Positions 32,087 to 40,577 of a DNA stretch of 57,371 nt are shown here, in pieces (positions within the stretch are counted from its first letter, which is position 1; each line of letters starts with the position of its first letter). Source of the DNA: Lewinellaceae bacterium (GTDB lineage Bacteria; Bacteroidota; Bacteroidia; Chitinophagales; Saprospiraceae). Position numbers and translations under genes: made by a program. A model generated the notes under the pieces. It searched no databases. It saw only the letters and a program-made list of their open reading frames with translations, and had not been told where the DNA came from. Location of the stretch: positions 1-57,371 of the forward strand of contig JADJOD010000041.1 in assembly GCA_016713985.1 (NCBI GenBank), written 5' to 3'.

Positions 32087-33418
32087 TTATAAAACGGGTG
32101 CGCTTGCCGTGCGCATTCGCCGTACACTGACGAACGATAAAACCAACAAACTGATCAGAAAAAACACGGCCAGCGTCGCCACACTGTTGCGCATTCCACC
32201 CGTCAGTTGCTCGACAAAGCCGAATACGAAAGTACCTGCGACCGTGGAAATTTTGTCCATCACGTCATAAAAACTAAAATAAGAAGCCGTATCCGGCGTG
32301 TTTTCCGGCAAAAACTTGGCGTACGTGGCCCTTGATAACGCCTGAATGCCCCCCATCACCATCCCGACCGCGACAGCCAGCAGGTAAAAATCGAGGCCCG
32401 TTTGAACAAAATACCCAACAACACAGATCCCCGCCCAGATCAGGAGCATGACCATGATTGAAAATTTATTTCCCTTAATACCCGACAATTTGGCCGACGC
32501 CCAGGCGCCTCCGATCGCTACGATCTGCAGGATCAGCACCAGAAAGATCAATCCCGTGGATGAAAAATGCAGCTCTTTTTCAGCAAAAGTGGACGCGAGA
32601 AACAACACGGCCTGCACCCCGGCATTGTAACAAAAAAAGGCAAACAAAAAGGCTTGTGTGTTGCGGTCGCCACGTATGGTGTGCCATACTTTCACCAGTT
32701 CTTCATATCCCTTGGTCAGCAGGTTTTCGCGTGAGCGGGGCGGGGTATCGGCGGGCAGGCGGCGCAGCGGAATTTGAGCGAAGCCGATCCACCACAAACC
32801 CACCATCACAAAAGCAACAGGCACCGCCCGCAGGCCGTCGGGAAACCCGAACCAGTTGTATTTCATAATGACAACCAGGTTGATAATCAACAGAATAACG
32901 CTGCCAATAAACCCGTAACTAAAGCCCTTGGCGCTCACATCGTCGTAGCGGTCTTCCGTGGCGATCAGGGGCAGGAAAGAGTTGTAAAAAACAATACCTC
33001 CGGCAAAACCGATCGTGGCAAGAATAAATCCGACCACACCTACCCACAACGTGGGCATACCCGTAAAAAACAGCAGGGAAATACAGGCCAGCGCACCCAG
33101 GGTGGTAAAAAAACGCAGAAAAACCTTTTTTTTTCCGCCGTAGTCGGCAATGCCCGACAGAATGGGGGGAATGAGCGCGATCACTAAGTAAGCAAGCGCG
33201 ATGCTCCAGGCATACAAGGTGCTGTCCGTCATACGCAACCCGAATACATTCACCACATCGTTCGTCAGCTCGAGAAAATAGCCGGGAAAAATGGCAACGG
33301 TGATCACCAGTGCATAAGCACTGTTGGCCCAGTCGAAAAAGGCCCAACCCGTGATAATCCGTTTGTCGTTTTTGGGAGATTCGGGGTGGGCAATGGGAGG
33401 GTGGGTGGCGTTTTCCAC
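32087..33418 (-). CDS. MFS transporter, UMF1/Atg22-like
   Basis: This 443-residue inner-membrane protein has about 12 hydrophobic segments and the N-terminal signature GWAFFDWANSAYALVITVAI typical of the UMF1/Atg22-like MFS branch, which includes the yeast vacuolar amino-acid effluxer. Substrates in bacteria are unknown. The mid loop LRRLPADTPPRSRENLLTKG separates two six-helix halves. The start is a GTG at 33418. It is followed after 3 bp by the acyl-CoA synthetase gene, a pairing that suggests shared transcription but not a clear shared function. Confidence 0.88.
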   Translation of the reverse strand: MENATHPPIAHPESPKNDKRIITGWAFFDWANSAYALVITVAIFPGYFLELTNDVVNVFGLRMTDSTLYAWSIALAYLVIALIPPILSGIADYGGKKKVFLRFFTTLGALACISLLFFTGMPTLWVGVVGFILATIGFAGGIVFYNSFLPLIATEDRYDDVSAKGFSYGFIGSVILLIINLVVIMKYNWFGFPDGLRAVPVAFVMVGLWWIGFAQIPLRRLPADTPPRSRENLLTKGYEELVKVWHTIRGDRNTQAFLFAFFCYNAGVQAVLFLASTFAEKELHFSSTGLIFLVLILQIVAIGGAWASAKLSGIKGNKFSIMVMLLIWAGICVVGYFVQTGLDFYLLAVAVGMVMGGIQALSRATYAKFLPENTPDTASYFSFYDVMDKISTVAGTFVFGFVEQLTGGMRNSVATLAVFFLISLLVLSFVSVRRMRTASAPVL

Positions 33419-33483
33419 GTTCAGGATGTTTTCGAAAAATTTTGGTAAATGTAACTTGTCTGCTGCACACCTTCACCCCTCTC

Positions 33484-34380
33484 TCAATCGTACACCGGAT
33501 GGCCGAAAGGCACGTTGAGCCCCAGCCACGGAACGGCAATAAGATCATCGCCCTCCGCAGGAACAAACAGCCCCGCATCGATAGCTACATGACGACCGAT
33601 AAAGCGCTTGCCGAACGACAACAGGATAAAATTTTCTTCACCGGTATCAAAAATGTAGTTTTCGGTCATCAGCGCAAATTTTTTGGTTGCGCGATACATA
33701 CCGCTGAGTGTAACCGTAGGAGTATCGGCCCAATCGTCGCCGGCATAACCATATCCCAGGCCGATGTTGATGTTGCGGTCGCGCGGACCAAGTGTCAACT
33801 GGCTGTACGCAACGCCAAAAGAACCTCCTTCCGAACCCAGGGCGGTTGCAAAAAGGCCGCCTACACCCAGGTTTACCTTGTCTTTACTCAGTGGAATAGA
33901 CGCCTTTGGCGTCAACCAAATGGGCGTGGCTCCGCCACCAAGCAGGAAACCGGGAACAAGCCCGGCGCCAATGGTGAAGTGTTTGGTAACGCCGTAACTC
34001 ACCTGGTTAAAAAATATCCAGGCATTCTGATAATACCCTTCTCCTTTGCGCAAGCCATAGCCGTTGGGGCCGAAAAAATAACGCGTGGCATAAGGGTTGT
34101 CATACCAGTATTCGCCGTCAACAATTTGCTCTTTCCGAACCTCCTGAATGCTCCGGATCAACTTTTTCGGAATGTTGATCACACCCAGGTTTTCTGTTTT
34201 TATCGAAACGGATTCGGAAGTCTGTGCTACAATAAATCCAAAATATTCATTGTCATCGGTTGTCTGAATGGTGACCCGTACCGTTGAGTCTTTCGGAATA
34301 TTTTGTGCAACGCTTTTTTGCGGAACCCAAAAGATGCAAGCCAGGAGGACGGAAACGAAGAGAAAGAACTGGTTTTTCAT
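33484..34380 (-). CDS. Exported beta-rich protein, probable outer-membrane barrel
   Basis: This 298-residue protein has a signal peptide (FLFVSVLLACIFWVPQKSVA) and then two parts. The first ~75 residues (VTIQTTDDNEYFGFIVAQTS, LGVINIPKKLIRSIQEV) look like a small beta domain. The rest is glycine- and aromatic-rich with alternating strands (HFTIGAGLVPGFLLGGG, VNLGVGGLFATALGS, NINIGLGYGYAGDDW), as in outer-membrane barrels. I do not recognise a named family. It lies alone between MFS and GH20 genes on the same strand, with gaps of about 65-70 bp. Confidence 0.7.
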   Translation of the reverse strand: MKNQFFLFVSVLLACIFWVPQKSVAQNIPKDSTVRVTIQTTDDNEYFGFIVAQTSESVSIKTENLGVINIPKKLIRSIQEVRKEQIVDGEYWYDNPYATRYFFGPNGYGLRKGEGYYQNAWIFFNQVSYGVTKHFTIGAGLVPGFLLGGGATPIWLTPKASIPLSKDKVNLGVGGLFATALGSEGGSFGVAYSQLTLGPRDRNINIGLGYGYAGDDWADTPTVTLSGMYRATKKFALMTENYIFDTGEENFILLSFGKRFIGRHVAIDAGLFVPAEGDDLIAVPWLGLNVPFGHPVYD

Positions 34381-34450
34381 AGATCCATTGTTTTAAGTGA
34401 ATCGAAATACTTACATATCAGGCTTAAATATAATCGAAAATTGTATACCA

Positions 34451-36772
34451 CTATTCCACAATCACCTCATCAATAAACAGCCAGGCTCCATTGCCCGCAC
34501 CCGCCTCCCCATCGGGTATCACGCCGAACGTTTTGGCGACAAACTTCAGATAGCGGGCCTTCGCGCCCGGTGTTTCCAGGCGGATCGTTTCCACGGATAT
34601 GCCGCGCATGCTTTCCGCCGGTACGTCCTGCTTTGCCAGGAGATTAAAATTCTGGCCGTCGTCGGAGCCGTACACTTCCACACCCCTGGGAGGATATATC
34701 CACGAGACTTTGCTGTTGACAAAATGTGTCGTCACGGCGCTGAATGACGTTGGAGCTCCAAGATCGATAACCGGATCAATGTCGTGATTCACCAGCCCCA
34801 CCCAACTGCCCCAGGTTTTGATATTTCCGGTCACTCCATTGGTGAGGGCGTATTGTTCGCCGCCGGTATATTGGTCCGGTATACGCGGCATGGTATAGGT
34901 TTTTCCGCTGGCTTTATGCACAAGGTATTTCACGGTCAAAACTTTCCCCATTGGTTTGTCTTTTTCAAAAACGGCAGATTTGAGCGTCGTGTTTTTGGAA
35001 ATCGCAATGGGGCCGGTGTATTCCCGCGATGTGGCAGCGGGTTCCTTGCCATCCGTTGTAAAACGAATTTTAAGCGCGGAATCCAGGGCCGCCAGGCTGA
35101 TTTTACCATTTGAATAGGAAGAAGTTACGTCGAAATAACTTCTGGCATAATTCACCTTTAGCGCGTCGAGCCGGCTGAAATGCCCGCGCATACGGCGGGC
35201 AAATTCCGGCCAGTTCTTTTTTTCTTTAGCCGTCCAGACTACTTCTGCGAGTGCACATGTCCGGGGGTAGGCCATGTATTCGGCGTGTTCGGGCGTTTTG
35301 ATGTATTCCGTCCAGAGGTTGGCTTGTGCGCCCAGGATGTATTTTGCTTCTTCGGGCCCGAGTTCTTCGGGCACCGGCTCATAACCGTACGTCTTTTCAA
35401 GCGTAGTATAACCGCCGATAGCGACGGGTTCGGTCATCGGGTCGCTTTGATAATAATTATAATAAACGTGCGAGCCGGGGGTCATCACCACCTCGTGGTG
35501 CGCCTTCGCTGCTGCGATGCCGCCTTCCGTGCCACGCCAACTCATTACGGCAGCCGTGGGCGCGAGGCCGCCTTCCAGAATTTCGTCCCAGCCGATGAGT
35601 TTTTTCCCGTGTTTGGCGAGCAAGGTCTCTGCCCGCCGAATAAAATAACTTTGTAACTCGTGGCCGTCTTTCAAACCTTGGTCTTTCATCCTTTTTTGAC
35701 ATTTCGGGCAGGTTTCCCAACGTGTTTTGGGGCATTCGTCGCCGCCGACATGTACGTATTTTCCGGGAAAAAGGGCACAAACTTCCGCAAGTACGTCATC
35801 GAGAAATCCGAATGTTTTTTCGTTGCCGGCACAAAAAACATCGTCAAAAACGCCCCAATACGTACCTGCGGCATACGGGCCGCCTGTGCAGCCCAATTCG
35901 GGGTAAGCCGACAGTGCCGCCAATGAATGGCCGGGCATTTCGATTTCCGGGATGATCGTTACAAAGCGTTTTTTTGCGTATTCCACCACTTCTTTTACGT
36001 CCTCTTGGGTGTAATAACCGCAATACTCTTTTCCGTCAAAACGCTGGGGCTGGTCGGAGTAGTGGCCAATCAGCGTCTCCTTGCGGCAGGCGGCGACGGT
36101 ATGCAGTTTCGGATATTTTTTGATCTCGATACGCCAGCCCTGATCCTCCGTGAGGTGCCAGTGGAACGTATTCAGTTTGTGCGCGGCAAGCAGGTCGATG
36201 TATTTTTTGACAAAAGAAACGGGAAAAAAGTGCCGTCCTGCGTCGAGGTGCAAGCCCCGGTACACAAAACGAGGGGCATCTTCAATGACGCAGGCTGGGG
36301 CCGTCCAGGTGTTCGAATCGTCCGATGGCGCTGTTCCGTTGAACCCGGGAGGAAACAATTGCCGCAAAGTCTGCACGGCATAAAAGGCGCCCGCAGCCGT
36401 TTGTGCGCGGATAAAAACGGACCGCGGCGTTACCTCCAGTTTGTACCCTTCCGGGCTGCCGATTTCCGAATCAGGCAAAAAATAGATGGAATTGGGTCGC
36501 GGATCGCGAAATTCCTTTTTCAACGGCTGGCTAACCAGATGGTAGCCCGTGCTTTGTTGCGCGAGGATCATAAGGTATTGCGCGGCGGTTTCCCAGTCCG
36601 GTTTGTTTTCCGGAAGATATATGCGGGTATCTGCGGTCAGGTTAAAAGACCCTTCGTTTGTTTTAACAGAAACCGGTTGCGGGATTATTTCTATTGTCGA
36701 AGACTTCTGGCAGTTGCTGCTCCCGACAAGGGTGAGGAACAAAAGAAGGGTGAGGTGTTTACGCAATTCCAT
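34451..36772 (-). CDS. GH20 beta-N-acetylhexosaminidase (lipoprotein)
   Basis: This 773-residue exported glycoside hydrolase removes terminal N-acetylglucosamine or N-acetylgalactosamine, for instance from chitin oligomers or glycans. A lipoprotein signal (LVGSSNCQKS) comes first, then the GH20b domain (IEIIPQPVSVKTNEGSF), then the catalytic barrel with RGLHLDAGRHFFPVSFVKKY, HLTEDQGWRIEI and the catalytic Asp-Glu pair in HVGGDECPKTRW. A chitobiase-like segment follows (ALKIRFTTDGKEPAATSREY), and the C-terminal part (WGSWVGLVNHDIDPVIDLGA) looks like a discoidin-type carbohydrate-binding domain. ATG 36772 fits the signal sequence. Confidence 0.93.
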   Translation of the reverse strand: MELRKHLTLLLFLTLVGSSNCQKSSTIEIIPQPVSVKTNEGSFNLTADTRIYLPENKPDWETAAQYLMILAQQSTGYHLVSQPLKKEFRDPRPNSIYFLPDSEIGSPEGYKLEVTPRSVFIRAQTAAGAFYAVQTLRQLFPPGFNGTAPSDDSNTWTAPACVIEDAPRFVYRGLHLDAGRHFFPVSFVKKYIDLLAAHKLNTFHWHLTEDQGWRIEIKKYPKLHTVAACRKETLIGHYSDQPQRFDGKEYCGYYTQEDVKEVVEYAKKRFVTIIPEIEMPGHSLAALSAYPELGCTGGPYAAGTYWGVFDDVFCAGNEKTFGFLDDVLAEVCALFPGKYVHVGGDECPKTRWETCPKCQKRMKDQGLKDGHELQSYFIRRAETLLAKHGKKLIGWDEILEGGLAPTAAVMSWRGTEGGIAAAKAHHEVVMTPGSHVYYNYYQSDPMTEPVAIGGYTTLEKTYGYEPVPEELGPEEAKYILGAQANLWTEYIKTPEHAEYMAYPRTCALAEVVWTAKEKKNWPEFARRMRGHFSRLDALKVNYARSYFDVTSSYSNGKISLAALDSALKIRFTTDGKEPAATSREYTGPIAISKNTTLKSAVFEKDKPMGKVLTVKYLVHKASGKTYTMPRIPDQYTGGEQYALTNGVTGNIKTWGSWVGLVNHDIDPVIDLGAPTSFSAVTTHFVNSKVSWIYPPRGVEVYGSDDGQNFNLLAKQDVPAESMRGISVETIRLETPGAKARYLKFVAKTFGVIPDGEAGAGNGAWLFIDEVIVE

Positions 36773-36835
36773 GATTAACAATTTTTTATAGGAAAAATCG
36801 CGATGCAGGGCTTGACAAACCGCGGGTTAAGGGCA

Positions 36836-36843
36836 TAAATTTG
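36836..36843 (+). promoter_or_regulatory. Putative promoter of the START-domain gene
   Basis: TAAATTTG lies 40 bp upstream of ATG 36883. A TTGAC at 36812-36816 leaves 21 bases between the TTG and the box, close to the Bacteroidota -33/-7 spacing, making this the best promoter match in the window. Confidence 0.55.
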
Positions 36844-36882
36844 AAGCTAAAACCACAACCAGATTAAATCCCCCCCCCGATT

Positions 36883-37563
36883 ATGAAAAAGATTTTCCGG
36901 CACGGATTGCTTTTCGCCCTGCTGTTTTTACAAACAAGTGGCTACGCACAAAAAGATTGGGAATTTCAAAAAGAGAAAAACGGCGTAAAAATTTATAAAC
37001 GAAAGTCGGATGAGGGGCACGAAATAAAATTAGTCTCCTCTTTTCAGTGCGCGCAACCCGCCCTTGTCGCCTTGTTCAATAATATTTCCGAATATCCCAA
37101 ATGGGGATACAAAGTCGCTCACTCCGAATTATTGAAACGGGTAAGCGACACGGAATTTTATTACTACTCGCGTTTTGACTTCCCCTGGCCACTCGACGAT
37201 CGCGACGTGGTCATGCACACAACAATCAGCAAAGACGCCGCTACAAACATAGTAACACTCACCTCAAAGGCTGCGCCTGATTATATCCCTGAAAAACCCA
37301 ATCTCGTCCGGGTGCGCAAAGCCAACGTGATCTGGACGCTGACACCGCAGGGAGAAAATGCAACGGAAGGGGCATATTGCCTGAATACCGACCCCGGCGG
37401 ACTGCTGCCTGAATGGACGGTAAATCTCGCCAGCGATACGGGGCCGGTGGAGACCGTTAAAAACATGAAAAGATTGCTGGCGGAGGATCGTTATAAAAAC
37501 GTAAAACGTCTTTTATTCGGCTGTTTATCAACATATTACGGCGCCTTCCTGGTTAACCACTGA
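36883..37563 (+). CDS. Exported START/SRPBCC domain protein
   Basis: This 226-residue protein has a signal peptide (HGLLFALLFLQTSGYAQ) and a START-type lipid-binding domain: DWEFQKEKNGVKIYKRKSDE, then VALFNNISEYPKWGYKVAHS, FPWPLDDRDVVMHT and YCLNTDPGGLLPEWTVNLAS. The helix-grip fold holds a hydrophobic ligand; in bacteria the ligand is generally unknown. It is probably periplasmic. A run of nine Cs lies just before the start. Its last 36 bp overlap the 3' end of the convergent thrB gene, so transcripts of the two will be complementary there. Confidence 0.88.
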   Translation: MKKIFRHGLLFALLFLQTSGYAQKDWEFQKEKNGVKIYKRKSDEGHEIKLVSSFQCAQPALVALFNNISEYPKWGYKVAHSELLKRVSDTEFYYYSRFDFPWPLDDRDVVMHTTISKDAATNIVTLTSKAAPDYIPEKPNLVRVRKANVIWTLTPQGENATEGAYCLNTDPGGLLPEWTVNLASDTGPVETVKNMKRLLAEDRYKNVKRLLFGCLSTYYGAFLVNH

Positions 37564-38454
37564 GACAAAAATTTCACTTTCGATATGGTGCAGGGCAAAT
37601 GCCTTTTGCATAGCCAAACCGGCGTTTTCGGCGGCCAAACTATTGGCGCTGAGGGCAAAAACCGATGGCCCGGAACCTGAAATACTGCACCCCAGGACAC
37701 CCTGTGCAAGCGCCGCAGATTTTACGTCGTAAAACCCGGGAATCAGGTGCGCCCGCTGGGGTTCTATTACTTCGTCAGTCAGGCTTCTTCCGATCAGGCC
37801 GAAATCGCTGTTAAAAAGTCCAACGACAAAACCGCCCAGGTTGGCGCTCTGCCGTACAAAGGCTTCCAGCGACACATCGGGTTTCAGAATTGCCCGCGCC
37901 GATTTGGTAAGTACTTCCAGGTGCGGATATACCACCGTGGCATACAGGCTGCGCGGCACGTGCAGGCGATGTACATCGATTGTGGGGTTGTCGCGCACCA
38001 GCACGATGCCGCCGAGCAACGAGGGCGCCACATTATCGGCAAAAAAACTGCCCGAGACCATTGCTTCACCCGCACAGGCGAAGGGTAAAATCTCCCGTTT
38101 CGACAAGCCGGTACGCAGCAGTTCACTGACCGCCAACACGGCTGCGGCGGCGCTGGCGGCGCTGCTGCCGAGGCCGCTGCCCGAGGGCATTTTTTTGTGA
38201 ATTTCGAGTTCAATGCCGCGGCCCGTCTCTCCCAGGTGTTCCAGCAAACGCAAGGCCGCAACGCCGGCCGTATTTTTTTCCACTTCGTACGGAAGTTTGC
38301 CCTGGTGACCCGTAATTTTTGTGATTCGCAGGCCTGGCGTGTCGCTTTTTCGTGCAATAACTTCGTCGCCGGGCCTTTCCAGCGCCAGCCCCAGAATGTC
38401 GAACCCTACTCCAATATTGCCGATCGAGGCCGGCGCAAATGCTTTGATACCCAT
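37528..38454 (-). CDS. thrB: Homoserine kinase
   Basis: This 308-residue GHMP kinase phosphorylates homoserine, the step before threonine synthase. The ATP-binding motif PSGSGLGSSAASAAAAV, the N-terminal FAPASIGNIGVGFDILGLAL and the late GCSISGSGPSVFAL are intact and distinguish ThrB from mevalonate or galactokinases. No thrA or thrC is adjacent, whereas these are often clustered. The start at 38454 is preceded by the repetitive segment 38455-38538. The 3' end overlaps the START-domain gene by 36 bp, tail to tail. Confidence 0.92.
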   Translation of the reverse strand: MGIKAFAPASIGNIGVGFDILGLALERPGDEVIARKSDTPGLRITKITGHQGKLPYEVEKNTAGVAALRLLEHLGETGRGIELEIHKKMPSGSGLGSSAASAAAAVLAVSELLRTGLSKREILPFACAGEAMVSGSFFADNVAPSLLGGIVLVRDNPTIDVHRLHVPRSLYATVVYPHLEVLTKSARAILKPDVSLEAFVRQSANLGGFVVGLFNSDFGLIGRSLTDEVIEPQRAHLIPGFYDVKSAALAQGVLGCSISGSGPSVFALSANSLAAENAGLAMQKAFALHHIESEIFVSVVNQEGAVIC

Positions 38455-38538
38455 GTTGGTTGTTGGTTATCGGTTGTTGGTTTCCGGTTATCGGGTTGGT
38501 TGTTTTATTACTAAAGTTTTCTCGCCGAAAACCGAAAA
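38455..38538. repeat. Short-repeat leader upstream of thrB
   Basis: On the minus strand the leader is built from reiterated CCAACAACC and CCGATAACC/CCGGAAACC words, with TTTTCGG-type words further up (38521-38538). It fills the whole gap between thrB and the acyltransferase gene. Confidence 0.5.
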
Positions 38539-39087
38539 CTAATTAATCCCCTGGTCCGGGTTGGCCCCGGGAATATCTTTAAAATAATTCCAGATGTAGG
38601 CGATATCGGCTTCTTCGTTGTCTGTAAAATAAAAAAGTTGCGGATCAAAATGTACTTCCTTTTTTCCCCAGTCAAAAATGCACAGGCAGATCGGCACACC
38701 GGCCAACCGGGCGATGTGATAAAAGCCCGTTTTAAATTTTTGTACTTTTTTACGCGTGCCTTCCGGCGCCATAACGAGGTGCAAGTGTGGTTCCCGGTTG
38801 AACGCGTCCACGGTAGCGGCTACAAAGTTGTGGCTTTGTGAACGATCAACCGGTATGCCGCCCAGCCAGCGGAACAAATAACCGAAGGGCCAACGAAAAA
38901 TGGTGTGTTTGCCTACGTAATTTGCTTTGTATTTGCCGGCACTTTTTACCAGTACACCTACCGGAAAATCCCAGTTGGAGGTATGCGGCGCTACGGCGAT
39001 GACCACTTTGGGTTGTTCAACCGGATAATGGCCGGTTATTTTCCAGCCCCATAGTTTGAGTATCCAGGCGCTTAGTATTGAAAACAT
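38539..39087 (-). CDS. 1-acyl-sn-glycerol-3-phosphate acyltransferase family protein
   Basis: This 182-residue membrane-associated enzyme has the PlsC acyltransferase motifs: HTSNWD (the H-x4-D catalytic box in APHTSNWDFPVG), a GGIPVDR segment and MAPEGTRKK as block III. It would acylate lysophosphatidic acid or a related glycerolipid. It is shorter than classical PlsC (about 240 residues), as is common for this Bacteroidota subgroup, and could act on another lysolipid. It lies upstream of thrB on the same strand, separated by a repetitive 84-bp segment. Confidence 0.85.
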   Translation of the reverse strand: MFSILSAWILKLWGWKITGHYPVEQPKVVIAVAPHTSNWDFPVGVLVKSAGKYKANYVGKHTIFRWPFGYLFRWLGGIPVDRSQSHNFVAATVDAFNREPHLHLVMAPEGTRKKVQKFKTGFYHIARLAGVPICLCIFDWGKKEVHFDPQLFYFTDNEEADIAYIWNYFKDIPGANPDQGIN

Positions 39088-39185
39088 ATCGGGTGCAGGG
39101 TTCTCCTTGGTGAATCATATGCGGAGGATTCCGTGATCAATACCGCAAGGGTAATTTGGGTGTAGCCGGATAACCGGCAACCATG

Positions 39186-39800
39186 TTATAATGCCACGAC
39201 CCGCAAGTTCCGCCACCGCACCTTTATTCCGCCGCCGTCGTGAATTTGCAGGGCAATCTGCCCGGTAGCCGCCCCTATTTTGGCATCCTTCAACGTGATC
39301 ATTTACACGCCGTTGAGCCAGGTGCTTACTTCATCCCCTTTTACAAGGATACGCATGGTATTCCACTGGCCCGTTTTCAGCGCTTTTTCCTGTTCCGCGC
39401 CCGGCTGGATCAGCCATCCGCGCCCGTAGGACTCGTATATTCCTCCGCTGTGTTGCCCGGCGGGGGCAACTTCCGCCTGCCAGCCGGTGATTTTGGTGCC
39501 TTCGATGGACGACCGGAAAAACACACCGCTGTTGCCATTGGCCTCTTGTTTGAATTCCAGCGTAAGGTCGAAGTTTTTGTATTTGGCGACGGTGCCGAGG
39601 TATCCGTATTGTTTGTCCGGGCCACTTTCACACACCAGGTCGCCTTTTTCCACATACCATTTTTCGGTGCCGTATATCTCCCAGCCGGACAGGTCTTTCC
39701 CATTGAACAGGGATATGGTGTCCGCCGGCATCTTTTGTGTGCCCGTACAAGCAGTCAGCAAGCTGGCCGCCAGCAGACAAGAGGTGATGATCATCTTCAT
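39186..39800 (-). pseudogene. DUF1080 lipoprotein (3-keto-disaccharide hydrolase family) with internal stop
   Basis: The gene starts at ATG 39800 with a lipoprotein signal (ITSCLLAASLLTACTGTQK) and a DUF1080 domain (LFNGKDLSGWEIYG, GVFFRSSIEGTKITGWQAEV). A TAA at 39305-39303 follows WLNGV. The same frame then continues without break as MITLKDAKIGAATGQIALQI and ends with VRWRNLRVVAL at the TAA 39188-39186, the normal family C-terminus. The stop sits where relatives have glutamine (WLNGVQM), so a single C-to-T change is the cause, or the base is misread. The domain hydrolyses 3-keto-glycosides. The start overlaps the upstream DUF1080 gene as ATGA. Confidence 0.8.
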
Positions 39801-40513
39801 AATTCCCTGATTTTGATGTTTCTGAACCAAATCTGATTGCCGTGATCCTGAAGGCCGATGCGCCCGCGTTTGGCGCGGCCGTAGCCCGGAAATTCTTTCC
39901 ATTTCCCGTTGGTGACCAGGGCTTCCCAGTCGCGCGTCCAGAGCTGATAGTCGACTACTTTTACGCCGTTGAGCCAGTGCTCCACGTGGCCTTTATTCAC
40001 TACAATACGGGTGCTGTTAAACTCGCCGATCGCCTTAGCCATCGGGCGGGCCGCCACGTGCATGGCGTAGTTGGCGCCCGACTTTTGCCAGTCCTCCAGT
40101 TTTTGCGGGAAGCCGATGTCGTCGATCAGTTGGTATTCCGGGCCGGTAGCGTACACCGCCGGGTATTTTTTCGGGTCTTCCACGACGTTAAAAAAGATGC
40201 CGCTGTTACCCCCTGTCGACATTTTCCATTCTACCAGCAATTCGAAATTTTCGTATTCGGCGTCCGTGACGATGTCGTTGGCCGAGCCTTCGTGGCCAGC
40301 CTGACCGAGCGCGATCAGTTCGCCGTTTTTCACTTCCCAGCCGCGTACCTCCTTGACCCCGTAGGTATGCCAGCCCTTTGTGGTTTTGCCGTCGAACAGT
40401 AACTTCCAGCCGTTTTTTTCTTCTCCCGGAGCAAGTTTGTTCAAGCCCGGGCTGCAAGCCGAAACTGCCAGTAGCAGAAAAGACAGAACAAGGAAAACGT
40501 GTCGTTTATTCAT
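39797..40513 (-). CDS. DUF1080 lipoprotein, 3-keto-disaccharide hydrolase family
   Basis: This 238-residue protein has a lipoprotein signal (FLVLSFLLLAVSACSPG) and one DUF1080 concanavalin-like domain (WKLLFDGKTTKGWHTYGVKE, NFELLVEWKMSTGGNSGIFF, closing IGLQDHGNQIWFRNIKIREL). Family members cleave 3-keto-glucosides made by a Gfo/Idh/MocA-type dehydrogenase, which is exactly the upstream gene. It is expected in the periplasm or on the outer membrane. The stop overlaps the start of a second DUF1080 gene by four bases, so the two were probably translated together, perhaps with different linkage or sugar preferences. Confidence 0.9.
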   Translation of the reverse strand: MNKRHVFLVLSFLLLAVSACSPGLNKLAPGEEKNGWKLLFDGKTTKGWHTYGVKEVRGWEVKNGELIALGQAGHEGSANDIVTDAEYENFELLVEWKMSTGGNSGIFFNVVEDPKKYPAVYATGPEYQLIDDIGFPQKLEDWQKSGANYAMHVAARPMAKAIGEFNSTRIVVNKGHVEHWLNGVKVVDYQLWTRDWEALVTNGKWKEFPGYGRAKRGRIGLQDHGNQIWFRNIKIREL

Positions 40514-40550
40514 TTTATCGTGAAATTAAATTATTGACAATGCTAACGCG

Positions 40551-40565
40551 AGGCTCTGCCTCGTA
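40551..40565. repeat. Small GC-rich palindrome CGAGGCTCTGCCTCG
   Basis: A perfect 6-bp-arm hairpin with a TCT loop lies between the Gfo/Idh/MocA and first DUF1080 genes. Similar palindromes are dispersed in several bacterial genomes. It could act as a weak transcript-stabilising hairpin inside this operon. Confidence 0.5.
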
Positions 40566-40577
40566 GCGCAACGCACC

